Origin: Knoellia koreensis | GTDB taxonomy: Bacteria > Actinomycetota > Actinomycetes > Actinomycetales > Dermatophilaceae | NCBI RefSeq assembly: GCF_013041615.1 | Contig: NZ_JABEPQ010000002.1 | Coordinates: 310,001 to 374,000, forward strand | Length of the DNA: 64,000 nt | Reading direction: 5' to 3' | Part shown: in pieces, positions 31,877-39,728 of the stretch | Numbering within the stretch: position 1 is the stretch's first letter | How the letters are laid out: each line of letters starts with the position of its first letter | The notes under the pieces: generated by a model | The model's database searches: none | Seen by the model: only the letters and a program-made list of their open reading frames with translations | Told to the model about the DNA's origin: nothing | Made by a program: the position numbers and the translations under genes

Positions 31877-32041
31877 TCAGACGCTGGTGGCGACCGTGTT
31901 GAACAGGTTCTGGAGGTTGCCCCCCAGCAGGGTGACGGCGACGATGATCACGATCGCGATTAGGGCCACCATCAGGCCGTACTCGACCGCAGTGGCACCC
32001 TGCTCACTACGAAGCATCATCCTGCGAATACGCGTGGTCAC
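31877..32041 (-). CDS. Flp family type IVb pilin (second copy)
   Basis: Pilin of 54 residues: short basic leader (VTTRIRRMMLRSEQ), then GATAVEYGLMVALIAIVIIVAVTLLGGNLQNLFNTVATSV. The prepilin peptidase would cut at the Gly before ATAVEYG. The GTG start is supported by GAGGAG five bases upstream. It is nearly identical in the mature part to the pilin at 32107-32280 (GGNLQN versus GNNLKN), a recent tandem duplicate. Confidence 0.93.
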   Translation of the reverse strand: MTTRIRRMMLRSEQGATAVEYGLMVALIAIVIIVAVTLLGGNLQNLFNTVATSV

Positions 32042-32106
32042 TGGTACTCCTCTGCGGATGGGGCCGCAGGCCCGGTTGCGGCGGGCTTGCGACTCGAGTG
32101 AATTCG

Positions 32107-32280
32107 TCAGACCGAGGTCGCGACGGTGTTGAAGAGGTTCTTGAGGTTGTTGCCCAGGAGGGTGACGGCAACGATGATGACGATCGCGATGAGGGCGACC
32201 ATCAGGCCGTACTCGACCGCGGTCGCGCCCTGCTCGCGAAGGGCGAGACGGGTCTGCAGCTTGGCGATGAACTTGGTCAT
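32107..32280 (-). CDS. Flp family type IVb pilin (first copy, likely major pilin)
   Basis: Pilin of 57 residues: leader MTKFIAKLQTRLALREQ, then GATAVEYGLMVALIAIVIIVAVTLLGNNLKNLFNTVATSV, the standard Flp pilin. ATG is preceded by AAAGGA nine bases upstream. It is the first gene of the tad operon and so probably gives the major pilin subunit. No prepilin peptidase (TadV/CpaA) gene is found in this window. The next gene upstream, on the other strand, begins at 32476. Confidence 0.94.
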   Translation of the reverse strand: MTKFIAKLQTRLALREQGATAVEYGLMVALIAIVIIVAVTLLGNNLKNLFNTVATSV

Positions 32281-32475
32281 GGGTGTGAGTCCTTTCGAGA
32301 CCTACGGTGGACAGACGGGCGTCTGCGGCGACAACACTCCCAGCGGCGGGACGCAGGCAAATCCACTGAGAAGGCACACCGCCCTCCCACCTTCGATCGG
32401 CCCACATCAGACGAACGGTCGATGACCTGCGAGCCGGCTTGCCCCTGAGGTGCCTCAGCCGAGAAGGTGGCGCCC
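32281..32475. promoter_or_regulatory. Divergent promoter region between the tad operon and the glycosyltransferase-like genes
   Basis: This 195-base gap must drive the pilin operon leftwards and the polytopic genes rightwards. CTGAGG-TG-CCTCAG (32445-32458) is a perfect 6-bp inverted repeat about 20 bases before the rightward ATG and could be an operator. I cannot assign a -10/-35 pair with confidence. Confidence 0.45.
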
Positions 32476-33882
32476 ATGTTCCGCTTGCCCAGATTGCGGA
32501 GCTTGCCCGAAACGGGCTGGATCATCGTGGCGGCCGGCTTGCTCCTGTCCTGCGCCTTGACCGTACGAGCGATCTCCGACCCCAGTCCTTGGTTGCACCT
32601 GAAGGTAGGAGAGTTCCTCCTCGACGGTGGCCGATTCGGCGCCGCTGACCCGTGGGCGCCCTACGCGCAAGGGCACTACGAACCGACGCAGTGGTTGCCG
32701 TCCGTGGTCGTGGCCAAGATCTACGAGTGGTGGGGTCTTCCAGCCGTCGCATGGTCGCGCACTGCGGGCATCACCTTGCTGGCGCTGGGACTGCTTCTGT
32801 CGCTTCGAACGATTGCGCGGTTGCCGGTCGCTCTCGTCGCAACGGCGCTGGCCATCGTGTGCGCGTGGCCGAGCCTGACCGAGCGACCCCAAGTGGGCGG
32901 TTTCGTCCTGCTCGTCCCTGTGATCGCTGCCTGGTGGCGCACCGCCGTCGACGGAAGGGTCCGGTGGTGGCTCGTTCCGCTCACCTGGCTGGCAGCTTGC
33001 GTGCACGGCATCTGGTCGCTCGGTCTCGGCACAGGCTTGCTGGTGGTCGCAGGACTGGTGGTGGAACGTCGATTCACGACCAGCCAGCGGGTCCGGATGA
33101 TCGCCTGCCTTGCTGGGTGCCTGGCCGTGACAGCCCTGACTCCGCTGGGCCCCCGGCTCACGCTCGCCCCATTCACAGTGGGAAGTAACGCCCGGCAGTT
33201 CGTCTCCGAGTGGATGCCCTCGTCGGCACGCACTCCGGCCGTGGCTGTCACACTGCTCGCCCTGGCCGTGGTGTTCTGGCTCTGGTCGCGCAGGAGCGCG
33301 CGCCCCCAGCTTTGGCAACTCTTCCTCTGGCTGGCCGCCCTCGGCCTCACTCTCTTCATGCGGCGCACGGTCCCTGTCGGCGGCTTCCTCGCGGCATACC
33401 TCCTGGCCGACGCGTGGGCGACGCGTGGAACGTTGGCACCAGTGCGCTTTCGCCCCTCCCGGCACGAGGTCATCACGTTCGTGGCGGCGGCGCTAGCCAC
33501 CCTGCTCGTGGCGATCCCCTTGGCACGAACCAGGGGTGACCTAACGCCGGGCCTGCCGACGCGCCTGGAGCATGAGCTGCGAGCCCTCCCCGCTGGCACC
33601 CACGTCATCTCCGACGGTGACCTGTCGGGATGGCTGATGTTCACCGCCCCCAATGCCCACCCGGTCTTTGACATCCGCGTCGAGGCCTACACGCCGGCCC
33701 ATGTCCGCGGCTTCATCGCCGCGCTTCGCGCCGAACCATCGTGGCGGGAGTACCTGTCGCGAACGGGGACCCGAGCGGCCCTGCTCAAGGACGACAGCGC
33801 TCTCACCTCCGCCCTCACCGACCAGTGGCGCTGGCGCGTCGCCGGCCGCGACAGCGGGTACGTCCTGCTGGTGGTGCCATGA
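32476..33882 (+). CDS. Polytopic GT-C-like membrane protein, paralogue 1
   Basis: Protein of 468 residues with about ten membrane segments and a soluble C-terminal part of about 110 residues. The first loop holds SDPSPWLHLKVGEFLLDGGRFGAADPWAP, a variant of the DPDxWWHLxxGxxLL loop seen in GT-C-like bacterial membrane proteins, but the WW pair is WL. The C-terminal region has HVISDGDLSGWLMF. It is the first of three tandem paralogues, each coupled by ATGA. ATG at 32476 is preceded by GAGAAGG. A glycosyltransferase role is suggested by fold and context, not shown. Confidence 0.7.
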   Translation: MFRLPRLRSLPETGWIIVAAGLLLSCALTVRAISDPSPWLHLKVGEFLLDGGRFGAADPWAPYAQGHYEPTQWLPSVVVAKIYEWWGLPAVAWSRTAGITLLALGLLLSLRTIARLPVALVATALAIVCAWPSLTERPQVGGFVLLVPVIAAWWRTAVDGRVRWWLVPLTWLAACVHGIWSLGLGTGLLVVAGLVVERRFTTSQRVRMIACLAGCLAVTALTPLGPRLTLAPFTVGSNARQFVSEWMPSSARTPAVAVTLLALAVVFWLWSRRSARPQLWQLFLWLAALGLTLFMRRTVPVGGFLAAYLLADAWATRGTLAPVRFRPSRHEVITFVAAALATLLVAIPLARTRGDLTPGLPTRLEHELRALPAGTHVISDGDLSGWLMFTAPNAHPVFDIRVEAYTPAHVRGFIAALRAEPSWREYLSRTGTRAALLKDDSALTSALTDQWRWRVAGRDSGYVLLVVP

Positions 33883-35318
33883 GCAACGAGCCCTCGCCGA
33901 CTCGGCAGACACCAGCATTCCTCACGGTCACCGCAATCGCCCTCGTGTTCGTGGTGGCCCTCGCGCGGGGCCTTGGTTCCGTCGAGGAGCCGGACACCTG
34001 GTGGCACATCAGGGTGGGCGAGTACCTCCTCGACACGCGTCGGCTCGTGTGGCCGGACCCGTGGGCTCCGTTCACCGACAAGCCTTACGTGGCAACCCAA
34101 TGGCTACCCGAAGCGATTGCCGCACAGCTCTACCGCTGGTTCGGCTTGGGCGGTGTCCTATGGTTGCGTGCAGTGGCCGTGGTGGCCCTGACCCTGGTCG
34201 TGTATGCCGCGTGCCGCCGGTTCGGTGGCCGTCTCGCGGCAGCCCTCGGGGCCGGCGTCGCCATCGTGGGAGCCAGTGCCAGCCTGAACCCACGCCCACA
34301 GCTCGTGAGCTTCGTGCTGTTCGCCGTGGTCGTCGGTGCGTGGATCGACACGGCTCGCGACCGACGTGCTCGCTGGTGGCTGGTCCCGCTGTTCTGGCTG
34401 TGGGCCTGCAGTCACGGACTGTGGATGTTCGGGGTGCTGGTCGGGGTCGTCACCACCGTGGGTCTGCTCCCCGAGGCCGTCCGGGCCGGCGAGCTCCGCC
34501 CGTTCCTGCGGCGGTTCGCCGCCTTGCACCTCGCCTGCGTCCTCGCCCTGCTCGTCACACCGCTCGGGCCTCGACTGATCCTGGCTCCATTCACCGTCGC
34601 GGCGAATGCGGCGGGCATCGCAGAGGAGTGGGCGCCGACACCGGTCAACAATGCCTTCTCCTTCATCACCATGACGGCCATCGTCGGCATCGCGACCTGC
34701 TGGCTCCTTCGGCCGCGACGCCGACCGATGTGGATGTACCTCTGGCTGGCCCTGTCGGCGGGCCTCACGCTCTACATGTGGCGGCTCGTGCCGCTCGGGG
34801 TCATCCTCGTCGCGCCACTGCTCACCGACGCCCTGCAGGAGCTCGTGACCGGAGCCCGGGAGCGCGTGAGCCGTCCGGAGCGCCGAGCCCTCGTGGGCGC
34901 GACGGTCGCTGCTTTGCTCATCGCAGCCGGGGTCTGCGCCACCCCGCACGGACGGACGGCATTCGGCTACCCCGACCGGATGGGTGCGATCAGCGCCGCC
35001 CTGGACCAGACACCGGCGGGATCGGTCGTGATGCCCGACTTCGGTGTGAGCGGATGGTTGATCTACGCACACCCTGAGCTGGCGCCCGCCGCGGACCTTC
35101 GGATGGAGTCGTACTCCCCCATCTACTTCCAGCGGTACCTCGACGCAGGGAACGCCCAACCGGGCTGGCAAGACTTCGTCCGTGACGTCCGGGCCCGATA
35201 CGCGCTGGTCGAGCGCACCTCGGCCCTGGCCGACGCCCTCGTGCGGGAGGCCCGCTGGCAACTGGTAGCAACCAGTCCCCAGTTCGTGCTGCTGCGCGCA
35301 CCCGCGGCGGGGTCATGA
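33879..35318 (+). CDS. Polytopic GT-C-like membrane protein, paralogue 2
   Basis: Protein of 479 residues with the same layout as its neighbours. The first loop reads VEEPDTWWHIRVGEYLLDTRRLVWPDPWAPF, with the full DTWWH form that is the likely acceptor or metal-binding loop in GT-C-like proteins. The RPQLVSFVLFAVVVGAWIDTA segment and the C-terminal VVMPDFGVSGWLIY motif match the other two copies. The start codon overlaps the preceding stop as ATGA. GC-rich codon use is slightly relaxed relative to core genes. Confidence 0.7.
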   Translation: MSNEPSPTRQTPAFLTVTAIALVFVVALARGLGSVEEPDTWWHIRVGEYLLDTRRLVWPDPWAPFTDKPYVATQWLPEAIAAQLYRWFGLGGVLWLRAVAVVALTLVVYAACRRFGGRLAAALGAGVAIVGASASLNPRPQLVSFVLFAVVVGAWIDTARDRRARWWLVPLFWLWACSHGLWMFGVLVGVVTTVGLLPEAVRAGELRPFLRRFAALHLACVLALLVTPLGPRLILAPFTVAANAAGIAEEWAPTPVNNAFSFITMTAIVGIATCWLLRPRRRPMWMYLWLALSAGLTLYMWRLVPLGVILVAPLLTDALQELVTGARERVSRPERRALVGATVAALLIAAGVCATPHGRTAFGYPDRMGAISAALDQTPAGSVVMPDFGVSGWLIYAHPELAPAADLRMESYSPIYFQRYLDAGNAQPGWQDFVRDVRARYALVERTSALADALVREARWQLVATSPQFVLLRAPAAGS

Positions 35319-36706
35319 TCGACGCCCAGCCACGCCGCCTCATCCTGCTCGCGTCGACCGGCTTGGCCGTTGCCACGGCCGTGGCGGGCATCGGCCCGCT
35401 CTCGGACCCGGATGCATGGTGGAACCTGCGCGCGGGTCAGTACCTGCTCGCCACCGGCCGGTTCGACGGTCCCGACCCCTGGAGCCGGTTCTCTTCGCAC
35501 GACTTCGTCCTCACCGAGTGGCTCGGCTCCGTCGTCGCAGCGCGGGCATACGACCTGGCCGGGCCACCAGCCCTGGTCTGGTTGCGGACTCTGGGTGCCG
35601 TAGTCGTCGTGGCGGTGCTGCTCCTGACGTGTCGCGAGATCGCCCCCGTGCCCACCGCGGTGTCCGGGGCGTTGGTGGGCCTCGTCGGGCTGAGTGGGAG
35701 CCTGGCCGAGCGCCCCCAGACGCTCGGGCTGGCCTTGTATGCCGTGAGCCTGCTCGGGTGGCGACATGCCGCCCTGCGCTCGCGCGCGGCTACGTGGTGG
35801 ATGGTCCCGCTGACGTGGGTGGCGGCTGCCAGCCACGGCTACTGGATCCTGGGCATCGCGGTAGGGCTGGCCACGACAGCGGGCCTGGCATTGGACGATC
35901 GGTCGCGGGATCGGTTGGGGCACAACGCTTTGGTGCTCGTCGCCTCGGTAGCCGCTGCTGGGCTGACCCCGGTGGGCCCTCGGCTGTTGACCATGCCCTT
36001 CAAGGTCCACGGTGCCGCTGCCGGACTGGTCGGCGAGTGGGACCGTGCATCCCTCGACCACCCGCTGGTCCTCATCTCGCTCGGGACCATCGCCGCGGTG
36101 TGCCTACTCTGGGTGCGGACGGGTACATCGTGGTGGCAGGCGAGCCACCTCGCCCTTGCGCTCGCCTTCACCGCCACGTACAGCCGTTTGACCGCGCCCG
36201 CGATGCTACTCGCGGCTCCCCTGCTCGCGGAGAGCTTGAATCGCCTGCTCAACCCGAGCCGCAAGGGCGTGGACAAGCCGGATCCGTGGGAGCGGAAGGC
36301 ATTCGCCGTCGCGGCGATGGCCGTGCTGCTGCTCGGCGCGGCGCTGGCGCCGAGCACTGCTCGCGACCTTCGGCACACCCCGACGGCACTGGCAGCCACC
36401 CTTGCCGCGATCCCCGCAGGAACGGTGGTCTTCAATGACTACAACGTCTCGAGCTGGATGCTGTACCACGACCCGGACCTCCAGCTCGTGATCGACAGCA
36501 GGTTGGAGGTCTTCAGCGACGACTGGGTCAAGGCCTACTCGAACGCGCTCTCGGCCGGCCCGGGATGGCAAGACTTCGTCGGCTCGACTGACGCCAGTGA
36601 GGCCGTGCTGCGCTCAGACCGCCCCCTCGTCGCGCGACTGGTCAACCAGGGCTGGCTCGAGGTCGCTGCCGCCGACGGCTATCTTGTTCTGAGGAAGCCA
36701 GGATGA
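35315..36706 (+). CDS. Polytopic GT-C-like membrane protein, paralogue 3
   Basis: Protein of 463 residues. The first loop reads LSDPDAWWNLRAGQYLLATGRFDGPDPWSRF and the C-terminal soluble motif reads VVFNDYNVSSWMLY, parallel to SGWLIY and SGWLMF in the other two copies. Both ends overlap neighbours by ATGA (35315 and 36703), so the four genes from 32476 to 37959 form one operon. Divergence among the three copies is high, so the triplication is old. The sugar donor and acceptor are unknown. Confidence 0.7.
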   Translation: MIDAQPRRLILLASTGLAVATAVAGIGPLSDPDAWWNLRAGQYLLATGRFDGPDPWSRFSSHDFVLTEWLGSVVAARAYDLAGPPALVWLRTLGAVVVVAVLLLTCREIAPVPTAVSGALVGLVGLSGSLAERPQTLGLALYAVSLLGWRHAALRSRAATWWMVPLTWVAAASHGYWILGIAVGLATTAGLALDDRSRDRLGHNALVLVASVAAAGLTPVGPRLLTMPFKVHGAAAGLVGEWDRASLDHPLVLISLGTIAAVCLLWVRTGTSWWQASHLALALAFTATYSRLTAPAMLLAAPLLAESLNRLLNPSRKGVDKPDPWERKAFAVAAMAVLLLGAALAPSTARDLRHTPTALAATLAAIPAGTVVFNDYNVSSWMLYHDPDLQLVIDSRLEVFSDDWVKAYSNALSAGPGWQDFVGSTDASEAVLRSDRPLVARLVNQGWLEVAAADGYLVLRKPG

Positions 36707-37959
36707 GCCAACCACGAACGGCGCTGGCCGATCTCCGCGACGAAAGAGGAACCCAAACCGCACGCTGGAGGGCACGGTCGCGGGTGGTGCTGTTCCCCTT
36801 GGCCGCCTACGTCGCGACGAGAGCTCTCGTGCTGCTGGTGATCGTGTTCGGGCCCCACCGCCAGGTGCGCGTCGAGGACGTCGCTGGATACAAGCAGACA
36901 AGCTCCCCCGCGACACCGGGAAGTCTCCTCGACGTGCTGACCTCCTGGGACGGGCAGTGGTACTGGGACATCGTCATCCACGGATACGCGGCCTCGGCAA
37001 CGAACTCCGTCGGGCAGCCGGTGCAGACGAACCTGGCCTTCTTCCCTCTGTTCCCTCAGTTGGTCAGCTGGACCATGGACCTCACGGGTGCAGCCTTCGC
37101 GCCGGCTGCGGTTGCCACGAGCACGGCGCTGGGGGCGTTGGGGGTCACCATGGTGCACCTCTTGATCCGGACCATCGTTGATGAGCGACGGGCACGGGGG
37201 TGCGTGCTGCTCCTGTGCACCTTTGCGTCGTCACCCATTCTCAGTGCTGCGTACACCGAGAGCCTCGCACTGGTTCTGGTGGCCCTGATTCTCCTGCTCC
37301 TGCACCGACGGGCCTATCTATGGGCAGTCCCGGCCGTGCTGCTCCTCGGCCTGACGCGCAACGTCGTTCCCCCGCTGTTGGTCGTGGTCCTCGTGCACTG
37401 GGTCCTGCAGGTACGCAGACACGGCAGGGACCACCGGCGGGACCTGCGACTGGCACTCCTGACGGCCGCCGGCATCGTCGCTGTGGGGCTGTGGCCAGTC
37501 CTCGCCGCCTTGCACACCGGAGAACCCACGGCTTACACCTCGACCCTCAGTGCATGGCCGGGCTTCACTGGCAGCATCTTCCGGCCGGCATGGGTCTCCA
37601 CGGCGATGCGCTATCCAGCCGTGGGAGTCCTGCTCGCCATAGGAGGACTCGGGCTCTGGCTGGCTACTCGGCTCCTCCCGGGACGTCGCCGCTGGGGGCC
37701 CGAGCTCGCAACGTGGGCGATCGCCTATCCGGCCTACCTGCTCGCGACCACTAGCCCGTCATTCAGCATCCTGCGGTATCTGATTCTCGCCTTTCCCCTC
37801 GGCCTCCTATGGCTCCCTGATGCTTCCTCGGGGGCCCAGCTCCGTCGACAGCGCTTTGCGCTCTGGGGCCTGGCCGCGACAGGCCTGGTGGGTCAGTGGT
37901 TCTGGGTGACCAAACTGCTCGTGTACGCCGGAGCACACGGGGGTTGGGGCTACCCCTAG
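36703..37959 (+). CDS. PIG-V-like mannosyltransferase family membrane protein
   Basis: Polytopic protein of 418 residues. The first loop carries SWDGQWYWDIVIHGY, followed by NLAFFPLFPQLV, the hallmark of PIG-V/GT76-like and related GT39-type bacterial mannosyltransferases that use a lipid-linked sugar outside the membrane. AYTESLAL further on is also conserved. A second protein of the same family is encoded at 46512-47741 (NWDGQWY, AFYPLFP, GYAESL). It ends the operon, and its stop codon overlaps the stop of the convergent lpqB gene in the shared word CTAG. Confidence 0.8.
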   Translation: MSQPRTALADLRDERGTQTARWRARSRVVLFPLAAYVATRALVLLVIVFGPHRQVRVEDVAGYKQTSSPATPGSLLDVLTSWDGQWYWDIVIHGYAASATNSVGQPVQTNLAFFPLFPQLVSWTMDLTGAAFAPAAVATSTALGALGVTMVHLLIRTIVDERRARGCVLLLCTFASSPILSAAYTESLALVLVALILLLLHRRAYLWAVPAVLLLGLTRNVVPPLLVVVLVHWVLQVRRHGRDHRRDLRLALLTAAGIVAVGLWPVLAALHTGEPTAYTSTLSAWPGFTGSIFRPAWVSTAMRYPAVGVLLAIGGLGLWLATRLLPGRRRWGPELATWAIAYPAYLLATTSPSFSILRYLILAFPLGLLWLPDASSGAQLRRQRFALWGLAATGLVGQWFWVTKLLVYAGAHGGWGYP

Positions 37960-39728
37960 GGCAACGCACCCGCGGGAACGATCAGGTCCGTTGCGGCCCC
38001 GATCCGCTGCCAGCGGTTGCCGGCTCGCAGCAGGACCTGGTGCTGGTCCGTCGTGGCCACGAGACCCCGTTCGCCGTTCACGGTGGTAATCGCTTGTGCC
38101 CCAGCGAGTTCCGGCCCAGCGCTGATCGGTCCGCCCAAGGGGACGAACCACGGCCGCACGACCTGGGCAGAGGTCTTGCGCCCCAGCACGGCCAGCTCGG
38201 TCTCGTCGACCCACACGACGTCTCGCATGAGCGAGAGGCTGGGCGCCAGGGTGAGGGGCTCTGCCAGCGACGCCGGCACGCCGCTGGCCTCGCGTTGGAT
38301 CCCGGCCACCTGCAGGCGCGGGCTCTTGCCCTGCGGATCGGTCGACACGACCGCGAGGCGCTGACCGTCCGGCGAGACCTTCTGCGCGACGATGCGGCGC
38401 CCAGTCAGCCAGGATGCCTTGACCGTCACGGGACGTTGCGTGTCGGCCGAGTCACCGGCGGTGTTGATGGCCCACATGGCCGTCCGTCCGCCCGTGACAC
38501 CGGAGAACCACAGGACGGCCAGCCGGTCGTACGTGGGCTGGGTGAGCAATGAACCCGGCCCGATCACCTGCACCTGCTCGCGGCCACGCCAACGGCTGAG
38601 CTGTTGCCGGTCGCCACTCACCGCCGCAAGCTCGTTGCCCGCGGCCGAGAGCGCCGGGAAGGCCCAGCCGAGCTGCAACGTGGGCAGGTCGTCGCTGCGC
38701 TGGCTCGCCGGGCGTCGATCCGGGTCGCTGAGCTGGTCCTTGTCGATGACCGTCAGTGACGTTCCGGTCCGCAGCAACGGGCGGCCCGTCGGGTCCGGCC
38801 GGGCGCCGAAACCCAATGACGCCAAGGAGTCGATCTCCCTCGGGGCACCGGGCACCTGGAGGTCTGCACCCTCGAGCTCCAGTGCAACGCGGTCCACACC
38901 GGGCGCCTGCGTGACGGTGTTGTAGAACTGTGCCGCGAGGTTCTGCCGGCGTTCCGGGTCACTGCCAAGTCCCTTGGTGGACAAGTCAACCCGCGCAATT
39001 CCCGAGTCGATGGTGACGGCGTCCACGGCCAGCCGCGTGCCTGCCGGCACGTCAGTGCGCACGGCTCCGTTGAGGTATGCCGGCACGCCCGCCAACAGCG
39101 CACGTGCCAGTCGCGTGGCCAGGCCCGTTCCCAAGGGGAACCACCGGATGTCGGGGACGAGCTGGCGTTCGACCGCCGACAGGAAGTAGATGCGGAACGG
39201 GTCGTAGAGGCGCTCGAGGTCGGCGCTGCTGAGCCACGACCCGAAGCCCTCCGGAAGCTGGGTGATGCGCCACTCGCCGTCGAGCTTGCCGACGCCGAAC
39301 GAGGCCTGCATCGTCGTGTTGTCGGGCAGTTCGTGGTACCGCCCGTCCCCGTCGATGCGAGCCGTCGCGGTCACGACCGCGGTCACGGTGTCCGGACCGG
39401 TGGCCTTGATCTCCACCTGGTCCGAGGATGTGAAGACCACGACGGAGTTGTCGGGTCGCCACGAAGATGCCTGGCGTGGCCCGAGGAAGGAACGCGCCAC
39501 CTGGTACTGGTCGTCGCTCGCGGCCGCGGCGCGGATGAAGCCGTTGACGACCTGCACCGGCGTCGAGCCCGGCGCGACCGGGTTGGCCTCGACCTTGACC
39601 TCGTTCTCGGGCGCGCTGCCGACCTCGAGGCCCGGGCGGACGGTGGACGAGGTGGACAGGCCGCCGCAGGCGGTCAGCAGCGCACACACCACCGCGCCGA
39701 CCGCCCCGACCAGGACACGGCGTCTCAC
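37956..39728 (-). CDS. lpqB: Lipoprotein LpqB
   Basis: Membrane-anchored lipoprotein of 590 residues that works with the MtrA-MtrB two-component system in Actinobacteria. The signal peptide ends in a lipobox LTAC followed by GG near residue 20. A sporulation/GerMN-type domain lies in the middle (AVRTDVPAGTRLAVDAVTIDSGIARVDLSTKGLG) and a beta-propeller-like LpqB C-terminal domain follows. The GTG start at 39726-39728 overlaps the mtrB stop as GTGA and gives a short n-region. This is the conserved mtrA-mtrB-lpqB order, but the usual next gene, comF, is 17 kb away. Confidence 0.95.
   Translation of the reverse strand: MRRRVLVGAVGAVVCALLTACGGLSTSSTVRPGLEVGSAPENEVKVEANPVAPGSTPVQVVNGFIRAAAASDDQYQVARSFLGPRQASSWRPDNSVVVFTSSDQVEIKATGPDTVTAVVTATARIDGDGRYHELPDNTTMQASFGVGKLDGEWRITQLPEGFGSWLSSADLERLYDPFRIYFLSAVERQLVPDIRWFPLGTGLATRLARALLAGVPAYLNGAVRTDVPAGTRLAVDAVTIDSGIARVDLSTKGLGSDPERRQNLAAQFYNTVTQAPGVDRVALELEGADLQVPGAPREIDSLASLGFGARPDPTGRPLLRTGTSLTVIDKDQLSDPDRRPASQRSDDLPTLQLGWAFPALSAAGNELAAVSGDRQQLSRWRGREQVQVIGPGSLLTQPTYDRLAVLWFSGVTGGRTAMWAINTAGDSADTQRPVTVKASWLTGRRIVAQKVSPDGQRLAVVSTDPQGKSPRLQVAGIQREASGVPASLAEPLTLAPSLSLMRDVVWVDETELAVLGRKTSAQVVRPWFVPLGGPISAGPELAGAQAITTVNGERGLVATTDQHQVLLRAGNRWQRIGAATDLIVPAGALP

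Noticed and set aside
32045-32106. GC-rich stretch between the two short pilin genes as a terminator
   Set aside because: GGGCC and related words do not form a stem longer than about five pairs. The pilin genes are probably co-transcribed.
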